The notes beneath the pieces are model-generated. The model was not told where the DNA came from and searched no databases. It worked only from the letters and a program-made list of their open reading frames with translations. A DNA stretch of 64,000 nucleotides from Zeus faber (taxonomy: Eukaryota > Chordata > Actinopteri > Zeiformes > Zeidae), in contig OY482863.1 of assembly GCA_960531495.1 (NCBI GenBank), positions 2,235,966-2,299,965 of the forward strand, in the 5' to 3' direction. The stretch's first letter is position 1; the number at the start of each line of letters is the position of its first letter. The translations under genes were made by a program, and so were the position numbers. Below, piece after piece: positions 1 to 13,204 of this stretch.

Positions 1-1331
1 CATTTTAAAGTAATAAGTTACTTGACAGTATGATTTCCTGTGTAAGGTAACAAGTTACTTATTACACTACTTGTAAGTTACTCACCACATAAGTGCAGAA
101 GTCCGACTAGGCATTATAAAATGGAAGTGAGTAAGGGAGACGGCCTAGAGACCATTTCAATGTTCCTATCAAGAATTAACCTTAATGTGTGGCAACTATA
201 GTGCTACTACGCCCCTAATAGGCTACTTGCTCTCACAAAACACGTAAAAAAAAAAAAGAAAGAAAAGTAGGCCTAAGTTACGCTTATTGTATGGCCTAAT
301 GAGGAATATAGGGCTGAAACAGCAAGCGACAACACTTATCCGAGACTAGTTTAAATTTGATGGTTTATAAATAACTGAGAGAAACAATAGGTCTATGCAC
401 ATCAGAAAGTTCCTGAGACTTGCCGATGCAAATACTGCATTTTACAATTATGTTCTTTTATAAATTCACAGTAATGACAATATATCCACTCCATGTCTCA
501 CAAGGATTGCATGACTCAGCTGACAACCGACTTAGCGCTTCAACGTACCTTCCGATAACCCGATATATTTATATAACGCTATACTTTGTGTGGCGCGATA
601 AAATAGTCAATACTCAATTGTTAGATGAATATGCAATATGAGGCACACGTGATACCTTCTTCCCTTAAACATGGCAGTGAATGAAATAAATATGATTAGA
701 TCCACCCTAAGTAACTGAATTTAATTCCAATAAGTAACCTGTATCATGTTCAATTCCTCACGTTAACAACAAACTACATTTTATGAAAATCGGTTCGAAA
801 TTAAGCAAGTTACAGTTGATTTTGTACAGAAGTCTGCATCTCTCAATAAACATTGTTTATGTTTACTAGCGGAACTTGACCGCTCCAATCTGGCGGACAC
901 GCAGAGACCTAGAGGTGACCTACAGCGGCTCATTCCTGACATGGTAAAGTAGCAGCAACATAGTGCGACGCACCGTAAACCAATAATTGCGCTTCAGAGT
1001 AAAACATAGCACGCATCTGTCTTGTCTGTCTTCCTTTCACTGCAGCTCTGCATCAATATTTATTGAATTATTGCTTTAAAAAGTAGCAGTAAAACTGTTT
1101 TTCACTATGATGGTTAAATTTTGCAATTGATCCGTGGTTCATATGCAAGCCGAACCGTGGGGGGCGACCCATACGGATCACAGATCAACTACGTTCTGTT
1201 ACACCACTACTTGACCTGGTAACTGTAATGATATTACTAACATTGTATAAGCCACTCGTTATATTACTGCTAAAAAGTAATTTATTACTGTTACGCATTA
1301 CACACTTTTGTAACACATTACCCCCAACACT
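1..1331. mobile_element. Non-autonomous hAT-like repeat (right end; left end not identified)
   Basis: At 1314-1331 the + strand ends in a sequence whose reverse complement is CAGTGTTGGGGGTAATG. This is a terminus type I recognise from very common fish hAT-like short elements. AT-rich text with repeated GTTACT/AGTAAC words occurs at 1-80 and 1230-1320, suggesting that most of this stretch is one degenerate element entering from outside the window. No transposase ORF is visible and no gene is seen. The left boundary is a guess; the right terminus is the part I trust. Confidence 0.4.
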
Positions 1332-1539
1332 GTAGACCAACCACTTCAAACTATCAGGCCCAAGTAATCCATTCCGGAAGTGGGCTGAATAAAATAAAAG
1401 GAGAGGTGGAAGGAATAAAAACATGGATAAGCATGGTCGTTTCAAATATTACTCCTTTGATTTGGGATTTAGGTAGATGTGGCGTGGGGATGATGTGGTT
1501 TGAGCAAACACACCTGTCCTGGGTCTAGGAAGCTGATTC

Positions 1540-1605
1540 GTTCAAGATTCAAGAGGTTTCTTCGTCACATACATATACATACTTTCATACGTATGTGCAG
1601 GAAAA
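1540..1605. repeat. Dispersed repeat fragment shared with 17046-17112
   Basis: This short stretch (TCAAGAG, then GTCACATACATATACATAC, then a GTATGTGCAG box followed by AAAATGTC) recurs in recognisable form at 17046-17112, where the last part reads ATATGCAG then TGAAATGTC. A partial inverted match lies near 37905-37945. It is a dispersed fish repeat, perhaps a SINE tail. The 1606-2884 interval around it shows no convincing gene; its small ORFs have no recognisable domain. Confidence 0.4.
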
Positions 1606-2884
1606 TGTCAATTGGGGCCCAGGATCAGAGTGGTGGCTACAACTGTTGCTCGTTGGTTGGTCTAACCAGCAACAGGTAAAACCCCCATCCCCTCACTCCC
1701 TCAGGAGAGGAGCCCTTGTCATGACATGTGTCCATCAGCTCCGGGGTTGTTCTATCAAGCCCCGTCTCCACAATACACTTGTGTTTTCTCAACCCCATCG
1801 TCTGTGTTTTTGTGCCGGAGGGCTCTGAATACACCACTTGGAAGGCTTGTGGTAGGCGAAACTGCCACAGTAGGATATTGAAAATATAGACTATCAGAAT
1901 ATAAATATATTTTCAGTGTCCAAATGTAGTTAGATACATCACTAGACCTTTCTATAATTACCAGAGTGATTGCTGTGGGGTATTCATTTTTCAGTGTCTA
2001 TATTTATTTGTTACTTAAACTGCCATCTTAGCACTTCACCATTGTCACCATTTAAAAAAAATAACATCAGGGCGGAACTCAAACTCCCACCTGATAATAA
2101 CTAACTATGGTAACTTACTATCTGGCCTCGACCCGTTTGGTCAAGACTGCATTCAAGCCGGCTCAGGTTGCACCGACTTAACAAAAGGTGAAGGCGGATT
2201 CTCACAAAGTGGGGTTGAAAAGGAAGCTTTGAGCTTGTGCGTTTGGCTGGCTACTCCTGTGAGAGCCGGGCTGGGAAAGGAATTAAACACCGAAATTACA
2301 CTCTGGTGTCCAAGACGCTCAACAAAAGGCCTGAAATCTCATATGGGGCTCAAATACAAACCGGCTGTTTATCCATTTTTCTGGGAAACAATGTACTGTG
2401 ATGGCAGTAGCACAGACTCCACAATGCATAGCTGAGATTGATTCTTTTCCCAGGATGAGAAAATATCTGAGAAATAAATCTTATGTTTTTTAAAGAAGTA
2501 CTTTTCATGTGCGCGGAAATACCAACTATCCTCAATTTTTAGTCAGATTTCTGACTTAAGAAACAAAAGTATTTGTGCAATTGGATTACCGTATTTCCTC
2601 AAATAGTGACAAGGGACTTTAATTACCTCAACATCCTTCCTTGAGCTCAATGTCATCTGGTTGTTTTTGTCGCCACGCATGGATGGATTGTACAGTTTGT
2701 ACCTGCAGACCTGTTCGTGCAACCTTCCTTTAGAACATGTCGGTCTTGAATTACCTGAGATGCATGGCACGGAGTACCAAAAATTGGGGGGTGCGCTCCC
2801 TCTTGCAAAATCGCCATGCGGCGTTGTCACGACTGCCACAATGACATCATACATACTGCGCACACTAAATGACACTACGGAGAC

Positions 2885-2997
2885 TAAAGCAGGCTTTAGG
2901 TGTCTTTGCAAGGATACCTCAGCAGGCTACCAGGAGGTTGACTGGCAATCTTCAGATTGCTAGAGGACCCGCTCTCCCTGCTGAGCCACTGCCCCCC
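2885..2997 (-). mobile_element. tRNA-derived SINE fragment
   Basis: Read on the minus strand from 2997, the sequence starts with a tRNA-like head: GGCAGTGGCTCAGCAGGGAG resembles a pol III A box, and TTGCCAGTCAACC occupies the B-box region. It continues into a SINE-like body (GTATCCTTGCAAAGACACC). The 3' part fades near 2885. The tRNA cloverleaf cannot be completed, so this is a SINE relic and not a tRNA gene. Confidence 0.55.
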
Positions 2998-2999
2998 GT

Positions 3000-3960
3000 T
3001 TTCACAAACTCAGCCATGCTACAGGGCAAACAGCTCATGGTGAGCAGTTGGAAGCCCACTGATATAGTACCTTTTCCAAATCCGCACCTAAAATTAACCA
3101 AGAACAAGCCATTGTAAATCTGAAAACTTCACACGTCACTAGACAAAAGTGATTAATTAGCCTAAGCAATGCACCAGCCAGACAGCCTATCAGCCTGATA
3201 GCAATAATAGACAGCACTAGGACGTAGCAGAAGAAATGTCTCCATCAAGATCAGTGGTATTCAAACTGTGGGCTTCAGAGGATATAACAACACACACACT
3301 TTTTTTTTTTTTTTTTTTTTTAAAGCACTGATTTGACATAAATAAGTACATTTCATGAAATATGTTAAAGGGGACCTATTTTATACTCCCTTTCAACAGG
3401 TTAATAAAAGTCTCCGAGTCTTGTCTTTGAACTTTTTTGTTTATGAAAATACCACTCAGTTTAAGCATTCTAGCCATTCTACCATGCCTCAAAATCCAGT
3501 TTCCAATCCAGTTTCAGTGTGTGTGTCGCTTTAAATAAAAATGCTGCCGCTCCCCACGCCCACTCTGGAACTGTTTGCCCCAGTTCTGTGAGCTTGTTGC
3601 ATAAAGTACGTAAACTTTTACTTATTTCACCTTAGCGGTACACCAAAATCTGTTTCTGAACAAATTCGAGAAAATTAGAAAAACAAGCCATCCAGTTGCT
3701 GAATCTCCACTCATATTAGATCTAGTTTAAAAGGCCTAATTTAAAAGTTTGTTCCGACTTTTCTTGGCCATGCTGCAAGCTTGTGGGGGCGCACAGGGCT
3801 TTTGTTTCACTCAATTAGGAAATGTCGGAAAATAAAATAAAATAAATAAATAAATACATCTACAATAAAAACACTGTTTAATTGGTTTTGTTGGTAGAAA
3901 CATGCAGCGCATGTTTGCGGTTGCCTACAGCCAACCTACCACATACACACAGCAGAATTA
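3000..3960. other. Gene-less interval with simple repeats
   Basis: It holds a T run at 3301-3322 and an AAATAAATAAATA stretch near 3836-3860, otherwise unremarkable AT-rich sequence. No ORF with a recognisable domain, no RNA gene and no CpG cluster are seen. Confidence 0.5.
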
Positions 3961-3964
3961 TTTT

Positions 3965-5659
3965 TTAAATAGTTACCTTCAGTTACATAATCATCACATT
4001 TAAAAACAAGCAATAAATCTTAAAATCAATCCTAAAGCAGACAGGAAGCCAGTGGAGGGAAGCCAAAACTGGTGTTATATGTTCATGCTTTCTGGTTCCA
4101 CTTAGTTGACGGGCAGCTGCATTTTGTACTAGTTGCAGATGATTCCGAGAAGATTTATACACATACAGAGAATTGATTGCAGTAGACCAACCAAGAAGTA
4201 ATAAAACCATGAATAACTCTTTCAAGGTCATTCGGAGAGAGATAAGCTTGGCTAGGAGTCTTAGCTGGAAGAAGCAGGTTTTTACAACTGACCTAATCTG
4301 TCTGGGGACAACTGTCTGTGTATCAAATTGAAAGGCGCTATCAAAAATTACACCAAGATTCTTGGCAGCCGACCGATTGTAAGAAGCTAAAGGGCCAAGA
4401 GTATCACAATTGTCCACTGGGCCAGTTTGTCTAAATGTAACAATTTCATCTTTATTTTCATTAAGATTAAAATGTTTTTATTTCATCCAGGTTTTGACAT
4501 AATTTAAACAGTCCAGCAGGGACTGCATGGATTAGTTACTTTTGGTTTGTAAACGCAGATAGATTTGTATGTCTTCAGCAAAACAATGAAAAGGAATGTT
4601 GTGTTTCTTAAAAACTGACCCCAAGGGCAGCATATATAGTGAAAAGAGGACCGGGCCCAAAATGGATCCTTGAGGCCCAATCACTTGACGGCCCAAGTGA
4701 TTGGGCCGTGTTAGAACAATACTCATTACATTACATTACATTTACATTGATCAGACGCTTTTATCCAAAGCGACTTACAATTGTTCAATCACCGACGGAC
4801 GCAGCCATCAGGAGCAATTTGGGGTTAAGTGTCTTGCTCAAGGACACTACAGCATGCTAACAGGAGGAGCCTGGGATCGAACCAGCAACCTTTAGATCAC
4901 TAGACCACCAGCTCTACCGCCTGAACTACCATCCCCACTCACTTAACTGTACTGAGAACTTCCTATTTGACAGGTAAGACTGGAACCATTTAAGGGCAGT
5001 ACTTTTGATAGCTACGCAGTGTTTGAGACGTGATTAAAGGATACTATGACCCACTGGGTCAAAGGCAGCTGCCAGATCCAAAAGCACTAAAACAGCCAAT
5101 TTCCCTCTGTCCACCATTAAAAGAAGGATATAAAAGACTCTTTAAAGTGTGACGTTGTTTAAAACCAGGCCTAAACTTTTCTTGAATGCCATGGTCATCT
5201 AGAAATGTTTGAATTTGGATATAAACTACTTTATTCAAGACTTTGGACAAAAAAGTTGCGGTGATCGGAGAGAATGGAGGGGTGCAGGTTTCTCTTCTTC
5301 TTCTCTTCTTGATAAAACAAGAATTCTTGAACCACCAGCATCGAAAACTTATTCTAGAAGGCAAGAGGAAATGCTATCTCGGGGACAACTTGTAGGCCGC
5401 AGATGAATAACTACGTCTGATAAGAAGTATAATGATATTCGTTTAAACTGAACAAAGACAGCTGGGCACAAAGGGCCCACTGACGGGTCAATGGAAAAGG
5501 AAGTGGGAGAAGATGTAAGAGCAGAAATGTTATCGATAAAGAAATTCTGAAAGTTTTGACAGAGTGTAGGAGTTGGCATAATACACAGTGTATCACAGAG
5601 ATTCATGAGATAATTGAAAGTGTAGAAGAGGACCTGAGGTTTATGGCTGTTGGCAGAGA

Positions 5660-5660
<1 letters not shown>
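3965..5660 (-). mobile_element. L2-type LINE relic (reverse transcriptase), broken by a SINE
   Basis: Minus-strand frames give successive pieces of an L2-type reverse transcriptase. At 5349-5606 there is the linker before RT. At 5059-5364 comes SKVLNKVVYIQIQTF, then a DHGIQEKF-type block and a degenerate FNGGQ region. At 4970-5040 there is a KWFQSYLSNRKFSV-like match. At 4532-4726 come [20 protein letters not shown] and a decayed catalytic box, FAEDIQIY for the usual YADDTQIY. At 3983-4417 the C-terminal block reads NLGVIFD, LVQNAAARQLSGTRK, HITPVLASLHWLP. Stops, frameshifts and the damaged YADD box show it is dead. A SINE interrupts it at 4723-4936. Confidence 0.8.
4723..4936 (-). mobile_element. 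tRNA-derived SINE with an L2-like tail
   Basis: On the minus strand from 4936 the head reads GGTAGTTCAGGCGGTAGAGC (A-box-like), followed by a GGTTCGATCCC B box near 4875. A body with a GTGTCCTTGAGCAAGACAC motif follows, ending in TTGTAAGTCGCTTTGGATAA and an AATGTAATGTAATG tail. The tail matches the 3' end of the L2 LINE at 48752-48790, the hallmark of a SINE mobilised by its LINE partner. It sits inside the RT region of the LINE relic. A near-identical copy lies at 63144-63357. Confidence 0.85.
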
Positions 5661-7640
<1,980 letters not shown>

Positions 7641-7950
7641 ACCGCCAAATAGTCGAAAATTCGCATTTTACAGCCGAATCCAAAATCCTGAGTCGAGTAC
7701 AGCTCTAGACAAAACACAGAATGTCTTCGGTTCTCAGAGGTAAATGTAATATTTGTATGAAGGTAGGTCTTGGGTTCAGTTGTAAATTTAAGATTTGAAA
7801 ACATCACAAATGTTGAGTCTGATGCAGAAGAACTTGACTCATTTTTGGAAAAAAAAAGAAAACTATGAATAAAGTATATAAGAAAATGTTGACATTGAAA
7901 TGAAGGTACTTAAATAAATTCAAAACTTAATTTAAAGCTACTCCATCACT

Positions 7951-8737
7951 AGGGATGTCACGATTTTACAAATCCACGATTCGATTTTCGATTCAAACTT
8001 TTTTTTTTTCCCCAGCACTGACGGCTATGCCATTGTAAAGACTATGGAGTCTTGATTTGTGAAGAAAAACACTTGTTTCTCAATAAGTAACTTATTTGAA
8101 TATTAACAATTATAAAAAATAACAAAAATATAAAAATATTTAAACAACACACCTAAACAGTTAAGAGCTTTAGAAAAACTAGACTTTAGAATAATAAACA
8201 ATAAGTTACTTATGACACCACTTTTAAGATAGTCACAAAAATAAGCCTGAAAAACAGATGCTATTTTAGGCCAGAGGGGAAGGCTGGTAGTAAAATGCAA
8301 ATTACTAGCTGCAGCTCCGCAGCTCCGACCAGAGCGATCTTTTCTCCAAACAAAGCAAACAAAAACTCTAGATGTATTTAATCAACTCCGTTTCCTGCTA
8401 CTGCATTGCTGTGGAGCAAATCACAGATCGCTCCTGAAAAAAAATCCCTCCCACGTTCTCACGGGGCAAATGCCTGGCACGGTCCGGGAGCTGGTGGTCG
8501 GGAACCTCTGCATTAGAGGACATTCCGTCGGTGAAGGTCGGGTTTATTTCCCACTTTCATCTTCACATCTGTGGAATTACTGGACATTCCGGTCAAAGGC
8601 GCGCTCTCCCTTGTACACACGGCGAAACCTAGTAGACTTCGCAAACAGTTACTGGGAATATTTCTCTTTAATGTGCGTTCACTGTGCAACAAACCCAATC
8701 GATTTTCGATTTTCGATTTCGAATCGTGACACCCCTA
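7951..8737. mobile_element. Non-autonomous hAT-like element with terminal inverted repeats
   Basis: The left end reads AGGGATGTCACGATT (7951-7965). The right end (8721-8736) reads GAATCGTGACACCCCT, whose reverse complement AGGGGTGTCACGATTC matches with one change. Both ends then run into CGATTTTCGATT words pointing inward. The 787-bp interior has no transposase ORF. I could not define the target-site duplication with certainty. Confidence 0.65.
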
Positions 8738-8974
8738 TCCATAACCTTTAAGGCCTAATATTTGAAGACTTTGAATTAAAACATTTTAAGTACACGCAGA
8801 TAGGCCCCAAATAACTTTAAGTAAATATACAGAAGAGAAGCCTACCGTACACTCTACTTAGTAGTGTAGTCACCTCAACCTTCTCTGCAGCCCTGTTTAA
8901 TAGAATGTAATAGTATAATAATATAGTATAATTTACTGGAGTGTTTGTAATGTTGGGTGGCCGCCCTCTCTTGT

Positions 8975-9358
8975 CAAGCAGTCATTTTCAGCACCGTAAC
9001 AGAGCAGGAATCGTGGAGTTGAAAACATAACGATGGCCACCTCCACTGGCTTCCGGTCAAGTTCGGCATCTCCTATAAACTCTTCCTCCTCACATACTTC
9101 AAGCACTCGCCCCCCAATATCTGTCCAACCTCCTCCACCAGCACACTCCATCCTTAGACATGGGTCTGCTGTCCGTCCCCCCAGTACCAAACTTTCGGGG
9201 ACAGAGCTTTCAGTGTGGCCGCCCCCACCCTCTGGAACTCTCTCCCTCCAGTTATCCATAACATTGTTTCTGCACCTCTCTCCCTTAATCTGTCGCCCCC
9301 CCCGCCCCTCTCCTGTAAAGCGATCTTGGGTTTTTTGAAAGGCACTATACAAATTTTA

Positions 9359-9391
<33 letters not shown>

Positions 9392-9395
9392 GTTA
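8975..9395 (+). mobile_element. 5'-truncated L2/Rex-type LINE 3' end
   Basis: The forward frames encode the last part of a LINE reverse transcriptase: HWLPVKFGISYKLF-like text near 9040, then FSVAAPTLWNSLPP at about 9209-9250. The 3' UTR-like end GTAAAGCGATCTTGGGTTTT is followed by a (TTA)n tail at 9359-9391. A severe 5' truncation is typical of LINE insertions. Confidence 0.7.
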
Positions 9396-9399
9396 TAAT

Positions 9400-10440
9400 A
9401 CAGTTCAATGTATAATTGGATGCATCTGTGAAGCTGCAGAAGGCTTAATGGGTTTAAAAGGCCAGTGAGCACCCCTAGGTGTTCTGCCAAAAGCGCGAAG
9501 GCGCGTAATTAAACACAACTTAGTAGGCAGTGCCTCACTGGACTGGAGACGAAACAATGGAATCTGAAAACGCTCACTGTGTCCGATCAGGAGAGCGACC
9601 CTAAAACCTTTCACAAAAGTGTGATTTTGTCGACGGACACGATATACTTAGTCTTGTCTGTCTGAATGTGAAACAAACAGGGTGTGACTGGAGGCCATGA
9701 TAACAAAATGCAGTTTTCCCCCTTTCCTTCCTTCCTTCAGCCTGGCCAAGCCGTACGAAAGGATGAAGAGTCTTTCTGTTTTTCTGTTAAAATTCTTTGG
9801 AGCTGCAGTGCATCCAAACCACCACGCCGGAGCAGATCGTTTGGCCAGAGGGCTGGGTTTTTCATTCCCCCAGTGAAGCGTTGCAAAAAAACTGCAGATG
9901 GGGATCTGAGAGATGGGACTGTCTTAGCCCGTCTTTCAGCCAAAAACAATGTATTGGAATTAAACTCTGACACTTCATAATGAAGCCCCCCCCCCTGCAA
10001 GATCACTTACAGCAGGAGCAAAGATATAAAAAGTTGATTAAAAAAAAAGGTTCCAACTACATCAATCTTACTATATATCAACTATATCCACAACTTCTCT
10101 TTATTTTGTCTGCACTGAAGAAGATCCAGTGTCCTTTTACCATTTTAACTGTTTGGTGAAAACTATTTCACGCGGCTGCGAGAGAACATTCTGGTCCCTC
10201 TCATGATGGCGCACGTCCTCTCTGAAACGTTCTGGATCAGCAACACACCAGAACCAGCTACCGAGCCCACTTTACATCAAACTAAGGATCAACCAAAAGA
10301 GCTTTTGGGTTCTGCTACGTTTTCCAAGACAGACAACAGATAATGTGCTGTCTCGCCGAGATGGGTGAGTGGATGAATTACCTGCTGGGGGAGGGGCTTG
10401 CCCTGGGGTTCCACGCCCACTTCTTGATTACGTCACTTGA
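9400..10440. other. Gene-less interval
   Basis: Two overlapping ORFs of 89-98 codons on opposite strands at 9684-10006 show no domain and no splice context. A C run at 9986-9995 is present. No repeat class recognised with confidence. Confidence 0.35.
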
Positions 10441-10444
10441 TTGG

Positions 10445-11175
10445 TTAAAAAATTAAAAAAGCGCGAGAGCCCGTGTGTTGGGTGGAGGACACCACGGCGG
10501 ACCACGCCACCACCCCCACCCCCACGGAAACGACATAGAGGAGCGCACGCATAACGAAAATACATTCAATGGCTGTTTCCATTTAACTGGCAGCTAAATA
10601 AACGCGGTGTAAGTATTAAATGTGGGACTTTTCAAACTACATCACCTCATGGATTACCACTTTAATTAAATCCACTTCTCCAAACCGCCGTGAGTTGGCT
10701 CTTCATCGTCCGTTAAAGCGTCTGGGGGGAGGAACGTGGCGTGTGACAGGACGACTCTCAGTCGCAGCTCGTCTGTCGGTGAACTTTCGACAAACATTTC
10801 CCCACATTTCCCCACATTTCCCCACATTTCGCCACATGTCGCCATGTTTCGCCGCGGCTCCGCTGGGTCAAACCGCGGCCACCATACGAGAGGACGCGGC
10901 GCGGGGTGCGCGGAGCCCAAGTGGCCGTGACAGCGCCGCCACGCTTCCTCCGCACAACGCTCGAAACCCTCGCTGCTGTCAGTTCCAACGGGCCGAAGGT
11001 GGAGAACCGGGGAGAGTTTGTCACAGATGGCGCGACCCGCAGTGTTCTCTACTCACGGTGAAAGCGCCGCCGCCGCCGCTGCTGCTGCTCCGGCTGCGAA
11101 TGACTCCGCTTCGCTGTGCTGCGCATGCGCCGTGGCGACGATCCCCAATTCGCAGACGTCTCGTCCGTTAGAATA
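10445..11175. promoter_or_regulatory. Orphan CpG island with an NRF1-like site
   Basis: CpG density jumps here against AT-rich flanks. At 11121-11130 there is a perfect GCGCATGCGC palindrome, the core of NRF1 sites. A 10-bp repeat (CCCCACATTT and variants, about five copies) lies at 10798-10845. On the minus strand a strong splice donor (ACC then GTGAGTAGAG) ends at 11059, so a non-coding first exon of a minus-strand gene running leftwards is possible. The forward 183-codon ORF (10620-11171) is low-complexity and looks accidental. Promoter function is inferred from composition only. Confidence 0.4.
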
Positions 11176-11870
11176 TTTCTGGAATATTCGGCGTCAAGTG
11201 ACGAATGAGAAAATAATTTGTATGAATTGTTTTTGAAATTTGCTTATTTGCTTGTTTATTTATAAATTGGGTAAATAAATAATTACATTTTGATAAAAGT
11301 TAAGCTGTACTGTTGCGTATGTAAGTTATATATTACTCTATTTTCCAGTAATATTTGTCCATATTGTTTTTCATTTTGTTAAACCCTAAATTCATTCATT
11401 CATAATAAATAAATACATTTGACAAAATTAATACATGATTCACGTTCGCGTGGCCGTTGAGTATCCGCCATGTTTTCCAGATGTTAGCGCCAACGTTAGG
11501 TGACAGCGCTCCCTGCTGCCTGTCCACCGCAACTGCACCTGAGAATACAATAGCACCGCAGGAAAATCACCATTTTGATATTTTGGTATGTTTCTGTTTT
11601 TCTCGTTTATGGAGGTGAAGTTCATTAGAAAGCTCGTAAGGCTTATTGTTTGGATTAATATACACGTATCCTTCAATTGAAAATTAAACTGTAATAATTA
11701 AACCCCGCCCGCCCTCAATCCCTCATCCCTATTTTAAAGGGATGTTTGTTTGTCCCCATCCCCACAGGTGTTTTCCTTTCCATTACTATTTCCGTCTGTG
11801 TCAGGTTTATTGTCTCCGTGTTTTTTATTTTATTTTAATACTTTTAATCTTCTTGTTCTTTCGGCTGCTC
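11175..11870. other. Gene-less AT-rich interval
   Basis: Contains AAATAAATAAATA-type words near 11260-11280 and 11400-11415. No ORF with a domain or RNA gene seen. Confidence 0.4.
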
Positions 11871-12159
11871 TTGTTAGGGGTCGCCACAGCCGATTGTCTG
11901 TTTCGATCTCTTCCTGTCCTCTGCATGGTCCTCCCTCGCCCCATCCATGAGCCTCCTCCTTGGTCCTCCTCTTTTCCTCCTCCATTCGTCAGCATCCTTC
12001 CCCACGAAATACCCTGTGTCCCCCCTCCGTACCCGTCCAAACCATCTCAATGTTGCCACCCTGGCTTGACCCCAAGTGTTTGAACTCCTCCACCTTTGCC
12101 ACCTCCATCCCTTGCCTCCTACCACCATTCCACTGCCCTCCCTCTCATCCAGTGCATAC

Positions 12160-12592
12160 CTCCACCTCTCCAGGCTCTCCTCAACCTGCTCCACCTCTCC
12201 AGGCTCTCGGAAACCTGCCCCACCTTTCCAGGCTCTCGGAGACCTGCCCCACCTCTCCAGGCTTTCTTGAACCTGCTCCACCTCTCCAGGCTCTCCTCAA
12301 CCTGCCCCACCTCTCCAGGCTTTCTTCAACCTGCTCCACCTCTTCAGGCTCTTCTCAACCTGCCTCATCTCTACAGGTTCTTCTGAACCTGCCCCACCTC
12401 TCCAGGTTTTTCTCAACCTGCCCCACCTCTCCAGGTTCTTCTCAACCTGCCCCACCTCTCCAGGTGCTTCTCAACCTGCCCCACCTCTCCAGGTTCTTCT
12501 CAACCTGCCCCACCTCTCCAGGTTCTTCTCAACCTGCCCCACCTCTCCAGGTTCTTCTCAACCTGCCCCACCTCTACAGGCTCTCGGAGACT
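12160..12592. repeat. 29-bp minisatellite grown out of LINE RT codons
   Basis: About 14-15 copies of a 29-bp unit (minus-strand core GAGAACCTGGAGAGGTGGGG with variants). The unit corresponds to the VEENLERW stretch of the surrounding LINE reverse transcriptase. Because 29 is not a multiple of three, each copy shifts frame, which explains the long but meaningless ORFs seen in all frames. Copies are more diverged at the 12160 end and nearly identical from 12400 to 12570. Confidence 0.85.
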
Positions 12593-13204
12593 CCCGCCTG
12601 ATCCCGTCCGTCCACCTGTCCATCCCCGTTGCAAACAAGAGCAGGCTCGGGGCCAAACCTTGACGTAATCCCACCTCCACCCTGCAACCATGCCTCACTC
12701 CTACACATCCCTCCACTGTCACACTGTCCTCATACACACAATACCACACCTCCTCTCCCAGCACCCTGTCATAGGCTTTCCCTAAATCCACAAAGACTCA
12801 GTGCAACTCCTTCTGACCTTCGCTGTGCTTCTCCATCAACATCCGTCGAAGCAAACCTCACATCTGTAGTGCTCTTCCCAGGCGTGAAACCATACAGCTG
12901 AACCCTAAGATGGTGGAACTGAGCTTCCACTACTTTATCCCATAACTTTATGCTGTGGCTGATCAGCTTTATAGCTCCGTAGTTACTCACGATTCTTGAG
13001 CATCCGTACCGGCGCACTTCTTCTCTACTGCTCTGGCATCCTCTCACTTTCCAAGATTGAGATAAACAAGGGAGTAAAACCCTCTGCTGCCATCTCTTCT
13101 AAATATCTCCGTGCCTACACAGGTCTGTGATCTGGACCCACCGCCCTTCCACTCTACATCCTCTTCATAGCTGCCCTCACTTCATCCTCGCTAATCCACC
13201 GCAC

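Noticed and set aside
4860-4936. A-box and B-box pair suggesting a tRNA gene (also near 46300, 58740 and 63330)
   Set aside because: No full cloverleaf or acceptor stem. Each belongs to a longer SINE with a LINE-like or A/T-rich tail.
10620-11171. 183-codon + strand ORF in the CpG island
   Set aside because: Contains the CCCCACATTT tandem repeat and low-complexity Ala/Pro stretches. Open on both strands, as expected of GC-rich DNA.
11960-12601. 213-codon proline/serine-rich ORF
   Set aside because: Reads through the 29-bp minisatellite on the strand opposite to the LINE relic.
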